From: Thioploca sp.
GTDB taxonomy: Bacteria; Pseudomonadota; Gammaproteobacteria; Beggiatoales; Beggiatoaceae
Length of the DNA: 5,756 nucleotides
Reading direction: 5' to 3'
Assembly (NCBI GenBank): GCA_011371325.1
Contig: DRQV01000257.1
Location: 1-5,756 of the forward strand
A program made the translations under genes and the position numbers. The notes below the pieces were generated by a model. That model did no database searches. It saw nothing but the letters and a program-made list of their open reading frames with translations, and was not told where the DNA came from. This document shows positions 1 to 4,681 of this stretch, piece after piece (position 1 is the first letter of the stretch; every line of letters starts with the position of its first letter).

Positions 1-475
1 ACATACTACGTTTTTTGGCAATAATTAAACAGCCAGAAGTTTCACGGTCTAAACGATGTACTAATTCAAGGTAAGGAGCAGCAGGGTATAAAACCCGTAA
101 ACTTTCGATTGCACCAGCGTTAATGCCACTACCGCCGTGTACTGCCATACCAGCTGGTTTATTGAGAATTAATAAAAAATTATCTTCGTATAAAATAGAA
201 TTTGTCAATGCTTGTTTACGATTAGTACTTAAGATTGGCAAAGTTAATGGCTTGCATTGGATCGGCGGAATACGTAAGCGATCACCTGTAAGCAAACGAT
301 AAGTCTGTTTGATTCGTTTTTTGTTAACACGTACTTGCCCTGTACGTAAGATTCTATAAACGTGACTTTTAGGTACACCTTTAAGATAAGTGTGTAAAAA
401 GTTATCAATACGTTGACCAGCTTTTTCTGCTGGAATATCTAAATAAATTATAGGACGGTGTTCAAGGTTGCTCAT
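1..475 (-). CDS. rluC: 23S rRNA pseudouridine synthase RluC, N-terminal part (cut by window edge)
   Basis: RluC converts three uridines of 23S rRNA (955, 2504 and 2580 in E. coli) to pseudouridine. I translated 158 codons from the ATG at 475-473 to the window edge with no stop. Residues about 18-75 form an S4-type RNA-binding domain (AGQRIDNFL, LKGVPKSHVYRILRTGQVRV, then NKKRIK). The catalytic domain starts near residue 95 (ILYEDNFLLILNKPAG, AVHGGSG). The RluA-family active-site motif HRLDRETSG lies at residues 140-148, with the nucleophilic aspartate at D143, within one residue of E. coli RluC. The ATG start gives the usual N-terminal length; a TTG nine codons upstream (502-500) is in frame but unnecessary. 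There is no Shine-Dalgarno sequence before the ATG. The gene diverges from rne, as in E. coli, which favours RluC over other RluA-family members. The C-terminal half lies outside the window. Confidence 0.95.
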   Translation of the reverse strand, partial: MSNLEHRPIIYLDIPAEKAGQRIDNFLHTYLKGVPKSHVYRILRTGQVRVNKKRIKQTYRLLTGDRLRIPPIQCKPLTLPILSTNRKQALTNSILYEDNFLLILNKPAGMAVHGGSGINAGAIESLRVLYPAAPYLELVHRLDRETSGCLIIAKKRSM

Positions 476-482
476 ATTAAAA

Positions 483-509
483 ATTATAACAGTTTGGACC
501 AAAGTTCAA
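483..509 (-). promoter_or_regulatory. Candidate sigma-70 promoter of rluC with a dyad in its spacer
   Basis: Read on the minus strand, a perfect -10 box TATAAT lies at 488-483 and a -35-like TTGAAC at 509-504. The 15-base spacer is shorter than the usual 16-18. Only seven bases separate the -10 box from the rluC ATG, so the predicted transcription start falls at 476-475, on or next to the initiation codon. The spacer holds an 11-base odd palindrome, TTTGGACCAAA (plus strand 493-503), which could be an operator or chance. The -10 box is convincing; the -35 match and the role of the dyad are inference. Confidence 0.5.
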
Positions 510-510
510 A

Positions 511-548
511 AGATGAGTATCTAAGATATAGAAGCTCGTTACCCATCT
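511..548. repeat. Imperfect inverted repeat upstream of the rluC promoter
   Basis: Positions 511-521 (agatgagtatc) and 538-548 (gttacccatct) match in 9 of 11 positions as inverted repeats separated by 16 bases. On the minus strand one of the two mismatches becomes a G-U pair. It lies just upstream of the candidate rluC promoter, so if it works it is more likely a protein-binding dyad than an RNA leader structure. In such AT-rich DNA chance is a fair explanation. Confidence 0.25.
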
Positions 549-656
549 AGTAAACAATATCTATATTTTGATGATTAATCTATACATTAGAATATTAAAT
601 GGTCGGATATAATTTTATTTATAAAAATGTACATAAGCTTAGATAATTTTCTCATT

Positions 657-701
657 TTTTTGGAGCAACCTTGCAAATATTTTAAGGCAAAACTCCAAAA
701 A
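657..701. repeat. Perfect 9-bp inverted repeat in the rluC-rne intergenic region
   Basis: TTTTTGGAG at 657-665 is followed, after a 27-base loop, by its exact complement CTCCAAAAA at 693-701. Inside the loop CCTT (669-672) can pair with AAGG (684-687), or TTGC (671-674) with GCAA (687-690), giving a nested or alternative stem. The T-run is on the 5' side and the A-run on the 3' side on either strand, which is opposite to an intrinsic terminator. It lies between divergent genes, so an operator, or a leader hairpin if rne is transcribed from further upstream, is more plausible. Function unknown. Confidence 0.5.
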
Positions 702-756
702 TAGATATTTCAAGTATATTTTAATTGAATTAAGATTTTCCGATTTATGACTAAAC

Positions 757-762
757 TATAAT
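757..762 (+). promoter_or_regulatory. Candidate -10 box for rne
   Basis: A perfect TATAAT stands 118 bases before the rne start codon. No good -35 hexamer lies 16-18 bases upstream (only T-rich sequence around 734-741). If used, it would give a leader of about 110 bases that carries the 831-858 hairpin. A second TATAAT at 608-613 and the TATTATATAA stretch at 771-780 are alternatives. AT-rich DNA produces such hexamers by chance, so this is tentative. The rest of the 476-879 intergenic stretch shows no convincing gene on either strand. Confidence 0.3.
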
Positions 763-830
763 TAACTGGATATTATATAAAATTTGAACTTGATTAGCGA
801 TAATTTAAAACCAAGATAATATCAGTTAAT

Positions 831-858
831 GCTCCCAATTAAGGAAAATTGGTTGAGC
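831..858 (+). promoter_or_regulatory. Leader hairpin of rne with a Shine-Dalgarno-like loop
   Basis: GCTC (831-834) pairs with GAGC (855-858) and CCAATT (835-840) pairs with AATTGG (847-852), giving ten base pairs with a two-base TT bulge (853-854) on the 3' side. The six-base loop AAGGAA (841-846) is itself Shine-Dalgarno-like but lies 33 bases from the ATG, too far to serve as the ribosome binding site. In E. coli, hairpin hp2 of the rne leader lets RNase E regulate its own mRNA. This structure occupies a similar position, but I cannot claim sequence homology to hp2. Confidence 0.5.
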
Positions 859-863
859 AGAAC

Positions 864-868
864 AAGGA
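864..868 (+). promoter_or_regulatory. Ribosome binding site of rne
   Basis: AAGGA is followed by 11 bases and then the ATG at 880-882, slightly long but acceptable spacing. It sits just outside the 831-858 hairpin, six bases after its 3' arm, so folding or cleavage of that hairpin could affect access to this site. It supports the ATG at 880, where the conserved RNase E N-terminus also begins. Confidence 0.6.
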
Positions 869-879
869 TTAACTTTTAA

Positions 880-2817
880 ATGAAAAGAATATTAATTAAT
901 GCTACGCAGCCGGAAGAATTACGGGTTGCATTGGTGGATGGTCAAAGGTTATTTGACTTTGATATTGAAACAATAAGGCGAAAACAAACTAAATCGAATA
1001 TTTACAAAAGTAAAATTACTCGTATAGAACCTAGCTTAGAAGCCGCATTTATTGATTTTGGAGCTGATAGACATGGTTTTTTACCACTTAAAGATATTTC
1101 TAGGTCTTATTTTAAAGCCGATTCCACTGAAAGCAGACAACGACGTACTATTAAAGATGCACTTGAAGAAGGTCAAGAATTAATTGTTCAAGTTGATAAA
1201 GAAGAACGTGGCAATAAAGGTGCGGCTTTAACCACTTTTATTAGTTTAGCTGGTCGATATTTAGTTTTAATGCCAAATAACCCTAGAGCTGGTGGAGTAT
1301 CACGGCGAATTGAAGGTGAAGATCGTAGTGAAGCTAGAGAAGTTCTTAGTACTCTAAAAATACCTGATGGAATGGGCGTTATACTGCGTACTGCTGGGGT
1401 TAATAAAACTGCCGATGAATTGAGATGGGATTTAGAATATTTATTACAGTTATGGCAAGCAGTAGAAACTTCAGCTCAAAAGCATGTCGCTCCATTTTTA
1501 ATCTATCAAGAAAGCAATATTATTATCCGGGCAATTCGTGATTATTTGCGAGAAGATATTAGCGAAATTTATATTGATGACCAAGAAATTTACGAAGAAG
1601 CTTATGCTTTTATGCAACAAGTAATGCCTCAACATTTGAATAAGGTTAAACTGTATCAAGATACAGTGCCACTATTTACTCGTTATCAGATTGAAAGTCA
1701 AATAGAAACTGCTTTTCAACGGGAAGTTAAATTACCATCTGGTGGTGCTATTGTACTTGATCACACTGAAGCTTTATTATCGATTGATATTAACTCTGCT
1801 CGTGCTACTAAAGGAGTTGATATTGAAGAGACTGCATTAACTACCAACTTAGAAGCTGTTGATGAAGTTGCTCGGCAATTACGCTTACGTGATTTAGGTG
1901 GTTTAGTAGTGATAGATTTTATAGATATGCTAAGTCATAAAAATCAACGAGAGGTAGAAAGCAGTATTAGAGAAGCTTTAAAATTAGATCGAGCTAGAGT
2001 TCAAGTTGGGCGTATATCTAGGTTTGGTTTATTAGAAATGTCTCGCCAACGTCTGCGTCCATCTTTAGGTGAATCAAGTCAAATTGTCTGTCCTCGTTGT
2101 AGTGGACAAGGTAGCATTCGTAGTGTTGAATCATTGTCATTGTCTATTTTGCGTTTAATCGAAGAAGAAGCAATGAAAGATAGGACTAATAAAATTATCG
2201 CTCAAGTCCCAGTGGAAGTAGTGACTTATTTACTTAACGAAAAACGCCAAGCTGTATTAGAAATTGAAAACCGGCAGAATATTAATATTTTGTTAATACC
2301 TAATCCTAATATGGATACTCCCATGTACGAGGTACATAGGGTACGTTTGGATAGTAAAAATGAGAATGAAAAGATTAGTTATAAACTAATACCACCTCCT
2401 AAACAACCAGATATAACTGATTATAGTAGTTCTAACCAATCTGAAACTCCAGAAGAGCCAGCGGTTAAGGGAGTTACTCATAACGCTCCTCCAGTATTGA
2501 CTAAAAGTAAATCTCCAGGACTGATGAAACGTTTTTGGAGTAAGATGTTTTCTAAGGAAAAATCTGAAATTAATATAATTCCACCACGTCCTGCTCCATC
2601 TAAACCTAAACGTGGTAAACAAGCCGTGCAGAAACGTACTCGTAGTTATACAAAAACATCGCGTCCTATATCATCGGCTAATGCGGCTACAGATAATACA
2701 AAAAAAACTGAAAATAATTACTCTAATTCTGATAGTCGTTCTTCAGAAAATCGGCCTAATACAGCTTATGTACGTCGTAATCGTAGACGTAAACGGCCAG
2801 ATGTAACTAATTCATAA
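880..2817 (+). CDS. rne: Ribonuclease E, catalytic half plus short C-terminal tail
   Basis: This is the single-strand-specific endoribonuclease that starts bulk mRNA decay and processes rRNA and tRNA precursors at the inner membrane. The N-terminus MKRILINATQPEELRVALVDG is typical RNase E. Residues about 36-120 contain the S1 RNA-binding domain, and R170/T171 match the 5'-monophosphate sensor. In the DNase I-like catalytic part, D303 (SIDINSARA) and D346 (VVIDFIDM) are the magnesium ligands, and C404/C407 (CPRC) form the zinc link that joins protomers. The catalytic core runs to about residue 505. Residues 546-560 (PGLMKRFWSKMFSKE) match the membrane-anchoring segment A (E. coli PGLLSRFFGALKALFSG). 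A Lys/Arg/Ser/Asn-rich tail follows, ending in VRRNRRRKRP. At 645 residues it is far shorter than the 1061 of E. coli. No room remains for the second Arg-rich region or the RhlB, enolase and PNPase docking sites. The length resembles RNase G plus a tail, but the N-terminus and anchor identify RNase E. A run of eight A lies at 2700-2707. Confidence 0.97.
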   Translation: MKRILINATQPEELRVALVDGQRLFDFDIETIRRKQTKSNIYKSKITRIEPSLEAAFIDFGADRHGFLPLKDISRSYFKADSTESRQRRTIKDALEEGQELIVQVDKEERGNKGAALTTFISLAGRYLVLMPNNPRAGGVSRRIEGEDRSEAREVLSTLKIPDGMGVILRTAGVNKTADELRWDLEYLLQLWQAVETSAQKHVAPFLIYQESNIIIRAIRDYLREDISEIYIDDQEIYEEAYAFMQQVMPQHLNKVKLYQDTVPLFTRYQIESQIETAFQREVKLPSGGAIVLDHTEALLSIDINSARATKGVDIEETALTTNLEAVDEVARQLRLRDLGGLVVIDFIDMLSHKNQREVESSIREALKLDRARVQVGRISRFGLLEMSRQRLRPSLGESSQIVCPRCSGQGSIRSVESLSLSILRLIEEEAMKDRTNKIIAQVPVEVVTYLLNEKRQAVLEIENRQNINILLIPNPNMDTPMYEVHRVRLDSKNENEKISYKLIPPPKQPDITDYSSSNQSETPEEPAVKGVTHNAPPVLTKSKSPGLMKRFWSKMFSKEKSEINIIPPRPAPSKPKRGKQAVQKRTRSYTKTSRPISSANAATDNTKKTENNYSNSDSRSSENRPNTAYVRRNRRRKRPDVTNS

Positions 2818-2834
2818 CTATTAGAAATTATTTA

Positions 2835-2866
2835 ATAGAGCTTCAATCTAGCAACTGAAGTTCTAT
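2835..2866 (+). terminator. Probable intrinsic terminator after rne
   Basis: ATAGAGCTTCA (2835-2845) pairs with TGAAGTTCTAT (2856-2866), 11 pairs including one G-U, around a ten-base loop. It is followed by the moderately U-rich ATTTCTT (2867-2873). It begins 17 bases after the rne stop codon. The stem is AT-rich and the U-tract broken, so efficiency is uncertain. It may also act from the opposite side on gspJ transcripts, since the two genes converge here. Confidence 0.55.
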
Positions 2867-2903
2867 ATTTCTTACAAAATCTGCAATTCCAACGCATTAG
2901 CAG

Positions 2904-2931
2904 TTTAATGAACATATACAAGTTTATTAAA
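2904..2931 (+). repeat. AT-rich inverted repeat between convergent rne and gspJ
   Basis: TTTAATGAAC (2904-2913) pairs with GTTTATTAAA (2922-2931) with one G-U around an eight-base loop. The pairing is better on the plus strand than on the minus strand, where the G-U becomes a mismatch. It starts nine bases beyond the gspJ stop codon. A weaker neighbour lies at 2881-2903, where CTGCAAT can pair with ATT-GCAG across one bulged A. These could be back-up terminator or 3'-end stabilising hairpins; being so AT-rich, they may also be chance. Confidence 0.3.
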
Positions 2932-2939
2932 TCTTCAAA

Positions 2940-3581
2940 TTAAGGTTTAACCGGTCTAATTGACTGATGTTGATTTGCTTGAATTGTAGCAACTATTTCT
3001 AAAGAATCTGTATCACCATCAGCCTCCAGACTTACCCGTACTGCGTTAGGTAAAGATTGTAGTTTTTTTGCTGACCATTTATCCAGCCATTTTGTTTCAT
3101 CATCTAGTTTGTTATCTTTATACAAATATTCGAAAGTTGCTGTATAGCCTTCTAATATAGTTACTGATTCAGCTTTTGCTTCTAAACGTTCAGTTGGATC
3201 ACCAGCAAAAGCCGGAATGACCTTAATTTGTACCCAATCATTTTCATCACTTGGGGATAATTGCCAAATTTGTAGCCCCGGATGTCGTCCTGGTGATACA
3301 GTTGATACCCAACTTATATTTTCTTCTTCACCTTCAAAAAAAATATATCTCTTATTATCATCTTTATCAAAATAAGTATGTGGATAAGCACCCTCTAATG
3401 CCCGCTCAATATTTAATAAAATTAATACTTTATCCAGGCTATTTTCTAATCTATTACCTGACCTTTCCCATTCATTAAGAACGATATTCATACCTACCGC
3501 CAATAATAAAATTACCATAGTTGACAAGGTTAAAGCTATCAATAATTCTAATAAGGTAAAACCAGTATTTTTTACTTGCAT
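2940..3581 (-). CDS. gspJ: Type II secretion minor pseudopilin GspJ
   Basis: GspJ is a minor pseudopilin that joins GspI and GspK in the tip complex of the type II secretion pseudopilus in the inner membrane and periplasm. The 213-residue protein begins with a short positive leader and a prepilin peptidase site, G7 followed by FTLLELLIAL; mature residue 5 is the conserved glutamate (E12). Residues 8-30 are the hydrophobic N-terminal helix. The C-terminal part fits GspJ: TATFEYLYKDN, then WLDKWSAKKLQSLPNAVRVSLE, matching the family's W..W...LP.AVR.. segment. The ATG shares one base with the gspI stop (TAATG at 3583-3579) and has no Shine-Dalgarno sequence, which suggests translational coupling. 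The usual following gene, gspK, is missing; rne converges instead. A PilW-type pilin is the alternative, but the C-terminal motif and the gspI partner favour GspJ. Confidence 0.85.
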   Translation of the reverse strand: MQVKNTGFTLLELLIALTLSTMVILLLAVGMNIVLNEWERSGNRLENSLDKVLILLNIERALEGAYPHTYFDKDDNKRYIFFEGEEENISWVSTVSPGRHPGLQIWQLSPSDENDWVQIKVIPAFAGDPTERLEAKAESVTILEGYTATFEYLYKDNKLDDETKWLDKWSAKKLQSLPNAVRVSLEADGDTDSLEIVATIQANQHQSIRPVKP

Positions 3582-3952
3582 TATTTTGCGGTATCCATTA
3601 AAACTAAACGAACGGTAATTAATTTTATATCTTTTTCATTATCATATAAAGTATACGATTCTAAAGCCAGTTTCATAGGACGAGTTTGTCGCTCTGGTTT
3701 TTCTAAAAAATCCCCATTTTCTATATTTAAAGATTTTTTATAACGGGCTGGTAACTCCGGATATTCAGGTTCTTCCAAAATTTGAGAAACATTTAGAGCA
3801 GAACGTAAAAAAATTGTCCGTTCAATATCATCAGTTGCTTTAAACGCTAATCTTTTGCTACTAGCTAATAAACCAAACACAGTTCCCAAAGCCATTCCAA
3901 CAATTGTCATTGATATCAATACTTCTAATAGGGTAAAACCTTTTTTTTTCAT
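3581..3952 (-). CDS. gspI: Type II secretion minor pseudopilin GspI
   Basis: This is probably the GspI minor pseudopilin, which contacts GspJ in the pseudopilus tip. The 123-residue length is normal for GspI. The prepilin peptidase site is at G5, followed by FTLLEVLISM with the conserved glutamate at mature position 5 (E10). The hydrophobic helix covers residues 6-28, and the polar ASSKRLAFKATDDIERTIF stretch continues it. The C-terminus (MKLALESYTLY, then IKLITVRLVLMDTAK) looks like the terminal strands of a small pseudopilin. The start codon runs straight into nine consecutive A (plus-strand T at 3949-3941), coding KKK. There is no Shine-Dalgarno sequence before the ATG, and an in-frame stop at 3964-3962 rules out an earlier start. 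It is 59 bases downstream of the lipoprotein gene and overlaps gspJ by one base. PilV- or FimT-like pilins share the N-terminus; pairing with gspJ decides the call. Confidence 0.75.
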   Translation of the reverse strand: MKKKGFTLLEVLISMTIVGMALGTVFGLLASSKRLAFKATDDIERTIFLRSALNVSQILEEPEYPELPARYKKSLNIENGDFLEKPERQTRPMKLALESYTLYDNEKDIKLITVRLVLMDTAK

Positions 3953-4011
3953 TATGAAAATTTATGATTAAAGTAAGCTAAGTAGAATCCCAGTAAACTT
4001 TAATTAAAATG

Positions 4012-4665
4012 TTAAATACTTAAATTATCATCAAGTTCTGCTAACTGTGACTGCTGATTTTCTACTACAACTATAGCTTCCTTCAACTTCTTTACTTCTT
4101 TTTGAAATTTAGCTAAACGTGAAGAATTATCAGTTGCTTTAATTTTAGCGTACAATGCTTCTTGAAATTTAAGCTCTTCCTGCATTTTACGAGTTTCAAT
4201 TTTCACTGCTTTCTGTTTGTCAATAATCACAGTTCTATGTTTAGCCAGTACCTCAGCTGAAACTTTAGCTTTTTTTTGTAAAGCAACCAATCTTTTATTT
4301 TCTATTTTTAGTTTTTTTACTTCAGCAATCAATTTATTTTTATAAGTAATTTGATCTGAATTAAACTGTTGAGCTTCTTTTATTTCACCATCAAAAAATT
4401 CCTCTTCTGAAGCATATTTCTTCCGGCGATCTCGCATTTGTTGGCCAACAATAGCACCAATACCAGCACAACCAGCTGTGGCTACTACAATCTGTTCCCT
4501 ATTTAATCCTGCTAATTTAGCAGCTCCACCACAAAGCAATCCACCTACAGCTCCACCTTGTAAAGCCTCATTTTGAGCTAAATCACCCATAGAAGTGGGC
4601 ATTTCAGTACAAGATAGCAAAAAAACTGCCATCATTATAAGTAAAACTTGTTGTATTTTCAGCAT
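4012..4665 (-). CDS. Coiled-coil lipoprotein with glycine-zipper-like segment
   Basis: I do not recognise a named family. The 217-residue protein starts with a lipoprotein signal: MLKIQQ, a hydrophobic stretch to residue 17, and the lipobox LLSC with lipidated C19. Residue 20 is Thr rather than Asp, so under the Lol rule it should go to the outer membrane. Residues 36-76 are rich in Gly and Ala with small-residue spacing (GGAVGGLLCGGAAKLAG, then AGCAGIGAIVG), like the glycine-zipper hairpins of SlyB-type proteins. Residues about 86-214 are almost wholly charged and helical, with heptad-like Leu/Ile spacing, predicting a long periplasmic coiled coil. The start is supported by AAGAG (4679-4675), nine bases before the ATG. 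The gene begins 16 bases after the stop of the FGE-fold gene, so the two are probably cotranscribed. It may scaffold or tether envelope machinery, which is inference only. Confidence 0.8.
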   Translation of the reverse strand: MLKIQQVLLIMMAVFLLSCTEMPTSMGDLAQNEALQGGAVGGLLCGGAAKLAGLNREQIVVATAGCAGIGAIVGQQMRDRRKKYASEEEFFDGEIKEAQQFNSDQITYKNKLIAEVKKLKIENKRLVALQKKAKVSAEVLAKHRTVIIDKQKAVKIETRKMQEELKFQEALYAKIKATDNSSRLAKFQKEVKKLKEAIVVVENQQSQLAELDDNLSI

Positions 4666-4681
4666 AATTATATTCTCTTTA

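Noticed and set aside
657..701. Intrinsic terminator at the 9-bp inverted repeat
   Set aside because: It lies between divergent promoters, and on both strands the T-run precedes rather than follows the stem.
2386..2622. Minus-strand open frame of 78 codons antisense to rne
   Set aside because: It lies wholly inside the well-supported rne frame, has a low-complexity W/R/F/S composition typical of an antisense shadow, and shows no ribosome binding site or recognisable domain.
2612..2806. Plus-strand open frame of 64 codons overlapping the rne tail
   Set aside because: It is an alternate-frame reading of the low-complexity basic tail. I kept only the slippage idea as a low-interest finding and do not call a gene.
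3251..3478. Plus-strand open frame of 75 codons within gspJ
   Set aside because: It is antisense to a clear pseudopilin gene, with no domain or initiation signal.
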